A DNA stretch of 64,000 nucleotides. Source: JAWXCE01 sp034440495 (GTDB taxonomy: Bacteria; Pseudomonadota; Alphaproteobacteria; Rhizobiales; Rhodomicrobiaceae). The position numbers were made by a program, and so were the translations under genes. The DNA lies in the NCBI GenBank assembly GCA_034440495.1, contig JAWXCE010000001.1, positions 1 through 64,000 of the forward strand, written 5' to 3'. Numbering within the stretch: position 1 is the first letter of the stretch; every line of letters begins with the position of its first letter. Of the stretch, positions 16,962 through 26,396 are shown piece by piece. Under the pieces are notes generated by a model. It was not told where the DNA came from. It saw only the letters and a list, made by a program, of their open reading frames with translations, and searched no databases.

Positions 16962-17230
16962 GAACAGTCTCCGACCACGTACAAAAAAAGTATGACCGTG
17001 CACTCATATTGATCGGGACGGTGGAAAATTTGTTCGGAAAACGCACGCCGCGCAGTAGCGAAGCCGTTCACGTCCGCCGGGTTCGATACTCCGCCCGATA
17101 GCGCACTATGGTGTAAATGTGTTCTTTGGCAAGGGCGCGCCCGCCCAAGAGCGATGTAAGCGTGCAACAGAAAGCGTTAAATTGTCTGCTTTCCGAGCAG
17201 TCGCTTCGTGTAGTGTAGCTTCCGCACAGT

Positions 17231-17629
17231 CTATCCGGCGGCGGCTAACCGGTCATTCAACCTGAACCTGGCGCCTTCCACCAGCGCTGCTACAACATCG
17301 GGAAACGCGGCCTCCGTCATGGCTGGGTCATAGGGAATGTGCTGTTCATCGGCAAGCTTGAGCAAGGCTGAAGTGTTTGGCGCGCGGTTCAGCAACGCTC
17401 GTAATTCGGCCTCTCCACGGGTGTGCAGCACAGCGACAAAACTGAAAGAGAGGCTAGGTGCGGCCTCAGCCGCATCCGCCTCGAAAGCGCCGATGAAATC
17501 ATCGTCGTTGCCGGCGAAAGCATAGAGCAGACGAGCGGCGAAATCGGGTCTGGCGCGCGCCTCAGCGGAAATGACTTCGAAAATGCGGTCTAAACGGTCG
17601 GCCGCGTGAATAGTGTCTTCTGCTGCCAT
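17231..17629 (-). CDS. Small acidic protein paired with ParA, unknown
   Basis: A 132-residue, A/D/E-rich, mostly helical protein with no membrane segment or signal. A central G-N-D-D-D-F-I-G-A-F-E-A-D-A-A-E is very acidic. Its start lies 40 bases inside the end of the ParA-type gene, so it is translated from the same message and is probably a functional partner. It does not look like ParB (no helix-turn-helix or ParB box). Family not recognised. Confidence 0.6.
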   Translation of the reverse strand: MAAEDTIHAADRLDRIFEVISAEARARPDFAARLLYAFAGNDDDFIGAFEADAAEAAPSLSFSFVAVLHTRGEAELRALLNRAPNTSALLKLADEQHIPYDPAMTEAAFPDVVAALVEGARFRLNDRLAAAG

Positions 17630-18528
17630 ACGCCCGCAACGCCCTTCTTCTTCTCAATGTCTTTAATCAATGGCGAAAGTTCCGCATATAAATCTCGCAC
17701 CACGCTTACCGCCGCGCCATACTTTTTGTCCATAAACTTCCGCTGACGCTCCCAGTCGAAAGCGTTGGCGACCGCCGAAGAATGCGGAATTTGCGTTTTC
17801 ATGACAGGATGAAACGCGCCGATATCCTCGATCAGCCGCTGGTGTGATGGCTTATTCTGGCACAAATTAGCCAAAGCTATATAGCGGCGAGAGGCTTTGG
17901 GAATTTCCTGCAGCGCGCGAGGGTTCGGCGCGTCCTCGATCATCCGTGCGATGCGGTCGACAGCGAACAGCGACACATAATCCGGGCGGAAAGGCACAAT
18001 TACCTTGTCGGCGAGAGCGAGGGTGGCTTCGGTCGCAAACGAGATGCCGGGCGGGCAATCCACAAGGATGACGTCGAAATTCAAACCGGCCTGGGTGATT
18101 CGCTTTTTGATACGGCCTTTGATGGTTTCCGAGACGCGCGCAAGGTCAGAGTTGGAGCCGGATAACCGGTGCAGCAGGTCGCGTTCGTAATTCTCCATCT
18201 CAAGCGACCCGGGGATAAGCCCAAGCTGAGGGGGAAACCCGTCCATGTCGAGCAGATCGCCTGCCTGCGGATGTATAAACCGCTCCGCGTCGCCCCGATC
18301 GCTGGAAAACTGCTCAAACAGATAATCGGCGGCGGTTCTCTCCTCGATGCGGGCCTGCGCCCAGTTATTCCCGCCCATGAGAATGAGCGATGAGTTCGCC
18401 TGGCTATCGAGATCGATCACCAGGACCCGCTGCCGCGCCCATACCGAAAGGCTATGCGCCAGCATCGTCGATATGGTCGATTTGCCGACACCGCCTTTAC
18501 GGTTCGCTATCGCGACGATTACCGTCAT
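17590..18528 (-). CDS. ParA/MinD-type ATPase
   Basis: A 312-residue deviant-Walker ATPase: K-G-G-V-G-K-S at residues 11-17, D-L-D-S-Q-A-N near 42 and I-L-V-D-C-P-P-G near 155. Such ATPases dimerise on ATP binding and position chromosomes, plasmids or protein complexes. I chose ATG 18528, where the Walker strand begins, not the longer frame from 18615. There is no parB or parS-like cluster; instead a small acidic protein gene overlaps the 3' end. This is not the chromosomal parAB locus. Genes placed by such orphan ParAs include chemoreceptor arrays and polysaccharide systems; the cargo here is unknown. Confidence 0.85.
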   Translation of the reverse strand: MTVIVAIANRKGGVGKSTISTMLAHSLSVWARQRVLVIDLDSQANSSLILMGGNNWAQARIEERTAADYLFEQFSSDRGDAERFIHPQAGDLLDMDGFPPQLGLIPGSLEMENYERDLLHRLSGSNSDLARVSETIKGRIKKRITQAGLNFDVILVDCPPGISFATEATLALADKVIVPFRPDYVSLFAVDRIARMIEDAPNPRALQEIPKASRRYIALANLCQNKPSHQRLIEDIGAFHPVMKTQIPHSSAVANAFDWERQRKFMDKKYGAAVSVVRDLYAELSPLIKDIEKKKGVAGVWQQKTLFTRPTV

Positions 18529-18633
18529 GTCATACTCATTCTCGCCGAATCCGCATTTTAAGAAAATTATACTGCTTTGGAACTTTTGTCGCGCTCCGAA
18601 AAGAAAACTCCCCAATCAACGCGCTTGAAAGCG

Positions 18634-19530
18634 TCAGGGAGCATCGGCTCTTTCAGATTTCAAACTCGTTAAAGCGCCCTTCGTTTCGCCATACGGCGTT
18701 CCTGCGACAAGCTCGGCGGCGTAAGCATCCAGCATGCCGAAATGCCGCGCGGCCTTATGGGGATTGAATGTAAGGAGCGCGCGGATCGTGCGCACCGTAG
18801 ACCGCAGGACGAACTCCCCGCAGTCCAGGCGCAGCCCATATTTGCGGCTGATGTAAATTCTCGATCTGGCGAGATGGTTGTGACGCATATAGGCGCCCCG
18901 CAAGGTGAGCGGACTCGACCGAGCCTTCACGTGGCTAACGACGGCGCCGGGCGCATAAATGAGCGCGCCGCCTTGGTCGCGCAGGCGGAAACAGAGATCG
19001 TCATCCTCGTAATACAAGAAGAACGCCTCATCAAAGCCGCCGATGTGCTGAAATGCTTTGCGGCTGCACATCAGCGCGGCGCCGGACAGGAACCGCATGC
19101 AACAGTCGCCCGACGGCGTATCGCTTGGCGCCATTCGACCGCCCCGCGCATCCATTAGCGTCTCGCTTTGAAAAACGGCGGGTTTGCCGCCCTCCATCAA
19201 GCGCGGCCCAATCGCCGCCGCTTGAGGATAGCGCTCTGCCGCCGACTTCATCTCCCGCAGGGCGAGTGGCGCAAGCGTCGCATCGGGGTTCAGGAAAAGA
19301 ACGTAATCGCCGGTTGCCGCCGCCGCCCCGATGTTGCAGGCGCGGCCAAACCCCAGATTGCTGGAGTTGACGATCACCGACGCCCCCATCCCGGCGGCGA
19401 TTTTAGCGCTCGCGTCCGAACTCGCATTATCCACGACGATAATCTCGTGGGCGCCGCGGATTGCGGCCAGACATCGCAAAATGACCTTGGCGCTGTTATA
19501 AGTCACGATGACGATGCTTACTCGGGTCAT
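18634..19530 (-). CDS. Family 2 glycosyltransferase (rhamnosyltransferase-like)
   Basis: A GT-A fold glycosyltransferase of 298 residues from ATG 19530. It begins V-S-I-V-I-V-T-Y-N-S-A and carries V-V-D-N-A-S-S-D, then L-N-P-D-A near residue 85 (the D-x-D equivalent) and Y-Y-E-D-D-D-L-C-F-R near 180. This is the pattern of dTDP-rhamnosyl transferases. It is divergent from a dTDP-4-dehydrorhamnose reductase gene 132 bases away, which supports rhamnose as donor sugar. The longer start at 19545 is possible. Probable role: surface polysaccharide or glycolipid assembly at the cytoplasmic face. Confidence 0.85.
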   Translation of the reverse strand: MTRVSIVIVTYNSAKVILRCLAAIRGAHEIIVVDNASSDASAKIAAGMGASVIVNSSNLGFGRACNIGAAAATGDYVLFLNPDATLAPLALREMKSAAERYPQAAAIGPRLMEGGKPAVFQSETLMDARGGRMAPSDTPSGDCCMRFLSGAALMCSRKAFQHIGGFDEAFFLYYEDDDLCFRLRDQGGALIYAPGAVVSHVKARSSPLTLRGAYMRHNHLARSRIYISRKYGLRLDCGEFVLRSTVRTIRALLTFNPHKAARHFGMLDAYAAELVAGTPYGETKGALTSLKSERADAP

Positions 19531-19662
19531 GTCATTTCCAATCAAGATAACCCCCGCCGACAGATTTCTGTTGGCGGAGCGATGTTATGACTGCTCTCCC
19601 GAATGTTTATCATATACCCGCTATGGTTGAAATATAGAGCCAAACAAAAATCGAGGTATGTG

Positions 19663-20544
19663 ATGAAAGTGGCTGTCATCGGACGAAGCGGACAATTGGC
19701 GCGCTGTCTTGCGGATGCGCAGCCACATGGCGTTAACGCTGTTTTTTTTGGTCGCGAGCAGCTTGATCTCGGCGCGGCGCATGTCAATACAAACGCGCTG
19801 AGCGATTTCGGGCCGGACCTTATCATTAACGTAGCGGCTTACACGCAGGTGGATCGGGCCGAGGCGGAGCCCGCCGCAGCATTCGCCATCAACGCCGATG
19901 GCCCGCGCTCGCTCGCTCTACACGCCTACCACGCAGATATCCCCCTTATCCATATATCGACCGATTATGTGTTCGATGGCGCGAAATCCGGCGCGTATAT
20001 CGAAACCGACGCCGCGAACCCTGTCAGCGTTTATGGCGCGAGCAAGTGGGCGGGCGAAGAAGCCGTCCGGGAAACTCTCCACAGGCATCTGATCTTCCGC
20101 ACATCCTGGGTTTTCAGCCAGTACGGACAGAATTTTGTGAAAACCATGCTGCGGCTTTCCCGAACCAACCCTACCCTGCGTATTGTCGCCGACCAAACAG
20201 GATGTCCAACGTCCGCCGCAGCGCTCGCCCACGCCATCTGGCGGGTTGCCCGGAGTAAGGATGCCGCATGGGGGACGTATCACGCGGCCGGGTCGCCGGT
20301 CACGACTTGGGCGGAGTTTGCGGAGGCGATTTTTGAAGGCGCAGCGCCGTGGCTGGCCGAGCGACCCACCGTGACGCCTATCCCCGCCCGCGACTATCCT
20401 ACGGCTGCGATGAGACCGCAAAACTCCGCGCTATCCTGTGCCAAATTCGAGGCCACTTTCGGGCTTAAACTGGGACATTGGCGGGACGATCTGACACAAA
20501 CTCTCGATGCGTTGCGGCAACAGGAAGTTGTGCAAATCGATTGA
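19663..20544 (+). CDS. rfbD: dTDP-4-dehydrorhamnose reductase
   Basis: RfbD/RmlD reduces dTDP-4-dehydro-L-rhamnose to dTDP-L-rhamnose with NAD(P)H, the last step of the pathway. The 293-residue protein has the nucleotide loop G-R-S-G-Q-L near residue 7, D-Y-V-F-D-G near 103, and the catalytic Y-G-A-S-K near 127. I chose ATG 19663 because the Rossmann strand M-K-V-A-V-I-G begins there; the frame from 19603 adds a leader without homology. rfbA, rfbB and rfbC are not in the window. The ABC exporter gene follows 62 bases later. Confidence 0.92.
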   Translation: MKVAVIGRSGQLARCLADAQPHGVNAVFFGREQLDLGAAHVNTNALSDFGPDLIINVAAYTQVDRAEAEPAAAFAINADGPRSLALHAYHADIPLIHISTDYVFDGAKSGAYIETDAANPVSVYGASKWAGEEAVRETLHRHLIFRTSWVFSQYGQNFVKTMLRLSRTNPTLRIVADQTGCPTSAAALAHAIWRVARSKDAAWGTYHAAGSPVTTWAEFAEAIFEGAAPWLAERPTVTPIPARDYPTAAMRPQNSALSCAKFEATFGLKLGHWRDDLTQTLDALRQQEVVQID

Positions 20545-20605
20545 TGCACGTCATTGCGCGATACAAAACCGCCTGGAGACGTTAAAGTGTCGTCATCTGA
20601 ACTGG

Positions 20606-22387
20606 ATGGCGGACAAGCATATAATGAGTTTAAAGTTAGAATCCATTGCGCGTCAAAGCGACGATTTTGCAAGCCTTATTATTATATTTAAGTCTTACTT
20701 TAAGAAATTCGCAGGCCAGTATGCGATTATTGCTGGTCTTATTGTTGTAACATCTGCAGCGACAGGACTGAGCGCTTGGTACGTCAAAGACATCGTCAAC
20801 ACACTGTTTGTTGAAAATAAATTCCAGCACTTGTATATCATCGTCATTGGCGTTATTGTCCTGTTCTGCGTGCGGGGATTGGCGACCTACTGGCAGTCCG
20901 TGCTGATGATGCGCATATCGGCCAAAATCATCGCCAATATACAGTCACGAATTTTCGCGCATATCCTTCAACAGCGCATTCGTTTTTACGAGAAGTATAC
21001 ATCAGACACCTTGATTATGCTAGTTAATCAGGGAGCCATGTCATTTAATTCCATTCTGACGCGCGTTGTCCTGAACGGCGTTCGCGACATCGCGACCGTA
21101 CTTGGACTTGTCATCGTCATGATTCTCCAGGACCCAATACTTACCTTGATCTGTGCAACAGTGGTGCCCCCGGTTTTCTGGGCGGTGAATATTCTGCTCC
21201 GGCGCATCAAAACCTTGTCCGAGCAGGAAATGCAGTCAGTCACAGATCTCAACCGCTACATGCGCGAGGCGGTGCAAGGCGCCAAAGTCATCAAGGCGTT
21301 CAATTTGCAGCACAAAATTCAGACAGATGCGCGCACCGTCATCCGCGCGCTTCAGCATCGCACCAATCTGATTGCGCAGATCAACGAAGCGCCAGTGCCC
21401 ATCCTAGACACGCTGGGCGGCGTCGCCGTCGCCATGGCGATTTTGTATGCGGGCCTGCGTTCATCCTATGGCGGATATGACGTCGGCACGTTTATGTCGT
21501 TCCTGACCGCGCTGCTGCTGGCCGCTGACCCCGGTCGCCGCATCAGTCAATTGCGCGTCAACTTACGCAAGTCGCTCATTGGCGTGCGTATGGTTTATAC
21601 TTTGCTGGACGAACATGATAACGAGCCAGTTGGTTGTGGAGCTTCCGTTTCAAGCGGTAACCTCGGCATCACTTTTTCTGGAGTAAAATTCGCCTATCGC
21701 GATGGTGTAGATATCGTACATACTATTGATTTGCACGTAAAACCGGGAGAAATTCTGGCTCTCGTCGGGCCGTCCGGCGCTGGAAAATCGACGATACTCA
21801 ACCTTCTACTAAAACTTTACGAACCGGGCGCAGGTCAAATTATGATTGGCGGCGTCGAAATCACGGACTGGAGCACCTCCGCCCTACGCGCGAATATCGC
21901 CTATGTCGGCCAGTCGAACTTTATCTTCTCCGGCACTGTCCGCGAGAACTTATGTCTCTCACTCGGTGAAATCAGCAACGCGCGGCTGGATGAAGTCTGC
22001 GAAAGCGTTGGACTGATAGGCTTTATTGCGGGCCTGCAGCAGGGTTACGACACGCAAATCGGCGAGCTTGGATCGTCGATATCGGGTGGACAGGCGCAAA
22101 GACTGAACATTGCGCGCGCCATATTAAAGGACGCGCCCATTCTGCTCCTCGACGAGGCGACATCTGCCCTCGACGCCGAAAATGAAGCCCTAGTAAAATC
22201 CTATGTGGCTGCGCAGCGCGGCAAAAAAACCATGATTATCATCGCGCACAGGCTTTCGACAGTGCGCAACGCCGATAGAATCGCGGTGCTGGATAACGGC
22301 GTGTTAACCGCTGCCGGACGGCATAGCGAACTGCTGGCGTCGAACGTTTACTACAACAAAGTAGTTTCGTTGCAACTCACCGGCTGA
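20606..22387 (+). CDS. ABC exporter, MsbA-like lipid/polysaccharide transporter
   Basis: A fused half-transporter of about 593 residues. Six membrane helices span roughly residues 30-320, followed by an ATPase domain with Walker A G-P-S-G-A-G-K-S-T, the Q-loop near V-G-Q-S, signature I-S-G-G-Q-A-Q-R, Walker B I-L-L-L-D-E-A-T and H-loop I-I-A-H-R-L-S. Such homodimers flip lipids, lipid A or glycolipids. ATG 20606 and ATG 20624 are both possible; neither has a strong ribosome site. The position after rfbD and near a glycosyltransferase suggests export of a glycoconjugate. Codon use is AT-richer than downstream genes. Confidence 0.87.
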   Translation: MADKHIMSLKLESIARQSDDFASLIIIFKSYFKKFAGQYAIIAGLIVVTSAATGLSAWYVKDIVNTLFVENKFQHLYIIVIGVIVLFCVRGLATYWQSVLMMRISAKIIANIQSRIFAHILQQRIRFYEKYTSDTLIMLVNQGAMSFNSILTRVVLNGVRDIATVLGLVIVMILQDPILTLICATVVPPVFWAVNILLRRIKTLSEQEMQSVTDLNRYMREAVQGAKVIKAFNLQHKIQTDARTVIRALQHRTNLIAQINEAPVPILDTLGGVAVAMAILYAGLRSSYGGYDVGTFMSFLTALLLAADPGRRISQLRVNLRKSLIGVRMVYTLLDEHDNEPVGCGASVSSGNLGITFSGVKFAYRDGVDIVHTIDLHVKPGEILALVGPSGAGKSTILNLLLKLYEPGAGQIMIGGVEITDWSTSALRANIAYVGQSNFIFSGTVRENLCLSLGEISNARLDEVCESVGLIGFIAGLQQGYDTQIGELGSSISGGQAQRLNIARAILKDAPILLLDEATSALDAENEALVKSYVAAQRGKKTMIIIAHRLSTVRNADRIAVLDNGVLTAAGRHSELLASNVYYNKVVSLQLTG

Positions 22388-22431
22388 CCGCATATGTAGT
22401 CGCGCACACGCTAACGCCGCATCAAGCGACC

Positions 22432-24003
22432 TCAGCGCGCTGCAAGTTTCTCAACGTGCGACACCACAGAGGGACCCGGCCAGCAATCCTGCGGCAAGTT
22501 CTGCAGTCTTTGATAGGCGCCGACCGCCGCCCGCGTGCGCGAACCGGCTTTACCATCGATTTTGTCATTATAGATGCCGAGTTGCTTAAGCTTGACCTGT
22601 AAGGCCTCGACATCGCGAGAGCCGGTCTGCGTCACCTTCACCCATGATTTTACGAAGCTCTTGCCGCCCGCAATACGATCCGACAAATGGCCGACAAACA
22701 ATGCGTAAAGCTCCGAAGCGTTATACGCCTTAATCGCGAGGAAATTTTGCGTCGTAAGGAAGCTCGGCCCATAGTCTCCGGCGGGCATAAGCATTGAGGC
22801 TTGAAGCCCGCGTGTCTCGTCGCTCAAGCTTTTGCCGTTTGGAAGCCTTACCCCTAAGTCGGCCCATTCCTCCACCGGCCGCGTTATTTCCGGCGTCGCC
22901 AATGTGCAATCGAACGATTTTTTTATGCTAACCTCATACCCCCAGCGATCTTTGGCGATCCAACCATTCCTCGCAAGCTGATTTGCAGCTGAGGCCAGCG
23001 CATCAGGCAGCGACGACCACGGGTTCGGGCGGCTATCGCCGTCCTGATCCACAGCGTATTTGTCATAATCCGACGGCATGAACTGGGTTTGCCCCATAGC
23101 GCCAGCCCACGATCCGCGCATGTCCTCCAGCGCAACAACGCGGCGCTCCAATAGCGTCAGAGCGACGAGCAGCTCCTCGCGAAACTGCGCGCGGCGGCGG
23201 CCTGCATAGGCTTGCGTCGCCAGCGCGCGGATGGCGCTCTGTTTGAAATTCTCCGCGCCGAAGTTGCTTTCGCGCCCCCAAATAGCGAGTACAACATAGC
23301 GGCTGACACCATATTTTTCCTCGATTTCGGTCAGAACCTCGCCGTGCTCTTCAAGCTTTTCACGGCCCTCCGCCGCAAGCCGTCTCAACGACTTCTCGGT
23401 TAGATACGCCTCCGGCGACTTGACGAACTCCGCCTGACCACTTGCGGCGCTGTGCCGGTCACGGCCGGGAAAAACCAAATCAGGCAAAGACATTTCCGGT
23501 TCGATTCCTGCTGTCGCGCGCTCGAACGTTTCCCTAGACACGCCCCGCGCCTGCGCCTCCGGCCAAAGCTTTGTAAGCCAGACGTTGAACGGCGGCAATT
23601 CCTGTTCGCCTTCCTCAGGCAAAGTGTTTTTGTTCGCCACTAAAGGTAATGTCTCCTCAGCGAACTCTTTCTCCGTAACCGCCTCCTTACTGTCGCTGCT
23701 TAGCGCGAGTGTAACACCTTCGGTTTTTGTTTCGACCGCGAAATTTTTTGGCTCGTCTGCAGGCTCCTTGGCTAAAACTTCGGTTCCTGTTGGCGTTATC
23801 GAAGGAAGCGCGTTGGTAACATCGCTAACAACTGCCGTTGCCTGTATGGATTTCACGGCGGCGTGCTCTACATCATCCTTCCCGCCGAACAGACGCATTG
23901 CTGTGCTCACGGTTAAGAATGTAACTGCAAACGCTGCGAACATAAGGAGGATGGGGCCCGCGCCGCCAGTGGAGCGCGCGAAGTGATCGAGGCGTTTGCG
24001 CAT
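22432..24003 (-). CDS. Lytic murein transglycosylase with peptidoglycan-binding domain
   Basis: A 523-residue MltB-type (family 3) lytic transglycosylase, cleaving the MurNAc-GlcNAc bond to form 1,6-anhydro ends. Residues 18-38 are a membrane anchor or uncleaved signal. About 100 residues of low-complexity linker follow. The catalytic domain (about 130-430) has I-W-G-R-E-S-N-F with the catalytic Glu, A-G-A-M-G-Q-T-Q-F-M-P-S, and the K-A-Y-N-A-S stretch. A C-terminal PG_binding_1 domain (about 440-520) has L-K-Q-L-G-I-Y and G-K-A-G-S-R-T-R-A-A-V. The long N-terminal linker is unusual. It converges with the ABC exporter gene 45 bases away. Confidence 0.9.
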   Translation of the reverse strand: MRKRLDHFARSTGGAGPILLMFAAFAVTFLTVSTAMRLFGGKDDVEHAAVKSIQATAVVSDVTNALPSITPTGTEVLAKEPADEPKNFAVETKTEGVTLALSSDSKEAVTEKEFAEETLPLVANKNTLPEEGEQELPPFNVWLTKLWPEAQARGVSRETFERATAGIEPEMSLPDLVFPGRDRHSAASGQAEFVKSPEAYLTEKSLRRLAAEGREKLEEHGEVLTEIEEKYGVSRYVVLAIWGRESNFGAENFKQSAIRALATQAYAGRRRAQFREELLVALTLLERRVVALEDMRGSWAGAMGQTQFMPSDYDKYAVDQDGDSRPNPWSSLPDALASAANQLARNGWIAKDRWGYEVSIKKSFDCTLATPEITRPVEEWADLGVRLPNGKSLSDETRGLQASMLMPAGDYGPSFLTTQNFLAIKAYNASELYALFVGHLSDRIAGGKSFVKSWVKVTQTGSRDVEALQVKLKQLGIYNDKIDGKAGSRTRAAVGAYQRLQNLPQDCWPGPSVVSHVEKLAAR

Positions 24004-24100
24004 GGCAGGACTTTGAAGCTGTTAAACCCGGTATTCGTGGATCGTCATCAAAAGATCTGTATCACCGTCGAGCATTTTTCGGAAGTGGCTACGCTCCCCT

Positions 24101-25468
24101 TCACACAGAAGGTTCTGGCACCGCTTCGAGGCGAACAGCGTTACGGAAAAAGGGGCAGCGCTCATTCGGCAGCGTGCTGAACAGCGGAGCATAAAAATCC
24201 TTCGGCGTCATCGGCAAAGACTTCACGTTGGAAAACCTTTCATCGAGCATAATCCTGTAGACGCTAGGCCCGTTATCGGTGGAACCTGCGCGCGTGTTTG
24301 GCGTCTGGAACATCATCCTATCGAGCAAGCGAACATAAGACGCGATTTCAAACTTCGCCCGCTTTGCGTTCGCTTCCTTTTGCGCTGCGGAACGGAGAAT
24401 GCTCATCATCTCTGTTACCTTATCCTTCATGCCTTTCGAAGTCCCTGCGTCTAATATCGGGGGCGCTACATGTTCGAGTTTCAGGTATCCTACGCGCACA
24501 TCGGCTTCCAGGTAACACGGCGCGAGCACCCAATTTTCACTGGTTGCAGCGCCAATGATTTCCTGCGAGATCGCGCCGAACGGCCCGGCTGGTCCATCAG
24601 AACGCATAGGCACGTAACAGGGGCGACGACCGGCGAGCACATTTTCGGCGCCGGTCAGTAGCGCGGCCGCAGCGGCGGCCATGTGATTGCGCATGCCTCC
24701 GCCCCGCACGATGCGAAGTCGCTCATAAAGCACGTTGGACTGGTAGTTGCGCACGCGGGCCGTGGATTTCCACGCCTGGCGCAGCATTACGCGGATCAGC
24801 GTACTGGGCGCGCCTTCGTCGTACTGGCGCGGCATGAGCTCGTCAAACCAGGCGCGGGAAAAATAAACGATGCGCACCCGCCAGCCTTGCCGAATCGTCT
24901 CCATTGCGCGTAGGCTCAGAAGCTGGTCGATGAGGTACGGCGCGTCGCTAAAACTGAAATGATCGATATGTTCGTTTAGCGCTTTTTCGAGCCTGTTGAC
25001 GTTTTGCTGGGTGCCCAGATTGGGAAGAGCGTGGATGGAGGTGGCGCCTGCAGTAATGTGCCAGTCCGGCGCCTTTGGCTGCGGCATTTCAGTTAATGCG
25101 TCGGTCATCTCGAACAGGCCAATCGCCTCGCCAGGTTGTAACATAGCCTGCGAAACCTGCGTCACGCTGACAGGGCCGACGCTATATTCCAGAACCTCGC
25201 AAGAATTCTCCAGAATGAAACCGAGAAGCAGTCCCTGAGCGATAATAAACTCAGGCGGTATCTCGGCCTCTCCAGGCCAATAGGGCCAGCCATCCTCCAC
25301 GATTTTTTCACCGTATGAATATTCGACTACGGCGACGGTGAACTGCGCGCGCCGATCTTCGGGAATAGAGCCGTAGAAACGATCTAGGTGATCGCTTAAG
25401 TTAGCTCTCACGGCGCGAAATTGAGCGCGCGCCTTGTCCCAAGGTACGATCATGTATTCGGCTTTCAT
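24101..25468 (-). CDS. Unrecognised 455-residue protein
   Basis: A long, intact frame with normal codon use for this genome and no family I recognise. It has no signal peptide or membrane helix. Visible features are a W-P-Y-W-P-G-E motif near residue 60, an I-H-A-L-P-N-L-G segment near 150, R-G-G-G-M-R-N-H near 265 followed by an A/L-rich helix, and many aromatic and basic residues throughout. GTG 25471 directly precedes ATG 25468; neither has a clear ribosome site. It is upstream of the transglycosylase on the same strand, 98 bases apart, and could share its transcript. I assign no function. Confidence 0.55.
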   Translation of the reverse strand: MKAEYMIVPWDKARAQFRAVRANLSDHLDRFYGSIPEDRRAQFTVAVVEYSYGEKIVEDGWPYWPGEAEIPPEFIIAQGLLLGFILENSCEVLEYSVGPVSVTQVSQAMLQPGEAIGLFEMTDALTEMPQPKAPDWHITAGATSIHALPNLGTQQNVNRLEKALNEHIDHFSFSDAPYLIDQLLSLRAMETIRQGWRVRIVYFSRAWFDELMPRQYDEGAPSTLIRVMLRQAWKSTARVRNYQSNVLYERLRIVRGGGMRNHMAAAAAALLTGAENVLAGRRPCYVPMRSDGPAGPFGAISQEIIGAATSENWVLAPCYLEADVRVGYLKLEHVAPPILDAGTSKGMKDKVTEMMSILRSAAQKEANAKRAKFEIASYVRLLDRMMFQTPNTRAGSTDNGPSVYRIMLDERFSNVKSLPMTPKDFYAPLFSTLPNERCPFFRNAVRLEAVPEPSV

Positions 25469-25883
25469 CACGGATGGAGTGCTTGGTTATAACCTTAGGT
25501 CCCCCGATCAATGGAAATTATGTCTTGATGCGTGACAATAAACTTTTGCATCAAAAAATCCAAGCTAACTTTTATGCTGAAACTAGCACCCAAAATCAAT
25601 GCTCTATTTTGAGTGGGTGTTTTCCCCAAGTTACAAGCAGGGTGCATCTACGGGATAAAATTTATGCATAACGTTCAATCTCCGATGGGGCAGTTATTAT
25701 TGAAGAGCGGAATCGTAACTTGGGTGCAGAGCTGTAATAAACGCTAGTTTTATGCTGCATAGAGATTTACATCAAATAGTAAACATGTTATTAATCAAAT
25801 AAATAATACTGATTAACACTTTGTGTATTCATTTTCATACTTGGTTCACCATCCTCTTGTTGGAAACATAGGAGATGGTCACT
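25469..25883. other. AT-rich intergenic region
   Basis: About 415 bases between divergent genes, much AT-richer than its flanks. A short frame at 25474-25671 has no recognisable features and I do not call it. Two segments share loose similarity (a CAAGTTACAAGCAGGGTGCA stretch near 25625 and an AACTTGGGTGCAGAG stretch near 25716), possibly remnants of a repeat. Promoters for both flanking genes must lie here, but none is distinct. Confidence 0.4.
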
Positions 25884-26177
25884 ATGTCGGAACCCACAAA
25901 ATTCATTGAAGTCGTAAGTCTGTTAGTCGCAATGACAGGCGTCTTTCTCGCCGCCAATACCGAAGTTGAGAATGCCAAACAACAGCGCGGCGAGAGCACT
26001 ATTGAAAGGCGCGAAGAAAACACCTGGGAAAAGATTATTGCGCTGAAGCGCCCCGAAATGTCCAAATATCAGGATCGCTCCGAGCCAACCCGGGCTGCGC
26101 CAAAAAAAAAGCCCCGCAAAGGGTATCTGCAACCACGGCCAGACTGGTACGAAGGCCCGCACGACGAATGGGATTGA
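25884..26177 (+). CDS. Hypothetical protein, possibly membrane-attached
   Basis: A 97-residue product from ATG 25884, which has AGGAGA eight to nine bases upstream; ATG at 25875 lies too close to that site. One hydrophobic stretch (about residues 6-24, V-V-S-L-L-V-A-M-T-G-V-F-L) may be a membrane helix. The rest is highly charged, with a K/P-rich run and an end rich in D, E and W. No family recognised. A long inverted repeat lies 46 bases downstream. Confidence 0.5.
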   Translation: MSEPTKFIEVVSLLVAMTGVFLAANTEVENAKQQRGESTIERREENTWEKIIALKRPEMSKYQDRSEPTRAAPKKKPRKGYLQPRPDWYEGPHDEWD

Positions 26178-26222
26178 GCGTAACGACGAAACTGGCGATT
26201 AAGTCCTAAACCTAACAAGCTT

Positions 26223-26275
26223 GTCACGAAACGCTTCTAAAAGCGGGCGGCAAACGATTAAGAAGCGTTCGTGAC
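26223..26275. repeat. Long imperfect inverted repeat (possible terminator)
   Basis: GTCACGAAACGCTTCT (26223-26238) and AGAAGCGTTCGTGAC (26261-26275) pair over 15 positions with a single bulged A, around a 22-base loop. A T-containing stretch, TACTATTTC, follows. It lies between the small gene ending at 26177 and the udgX start at 26397, and could be a terminator or a protein-binding palindrome. Confidence 0.6.
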
Positions 26276-26396
26276 TACTATTTCAAATTTCCACATCGTT
26301 CATGAAACAGCGTTCCGGACGAAGGTTGAAACTTTCCGTGTTGGCAACGAATTGTAAGCATGGCAATCGCGCCGAGGAGTTTATAAAGGGCGTTTC

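Noticed and set aside
25474..25671. A 65-residue plus-strand frame in the AT-rich gap.
   Set aside because: It begins at the start of the divergent gene, has no ribosome site and no recognisable motif.
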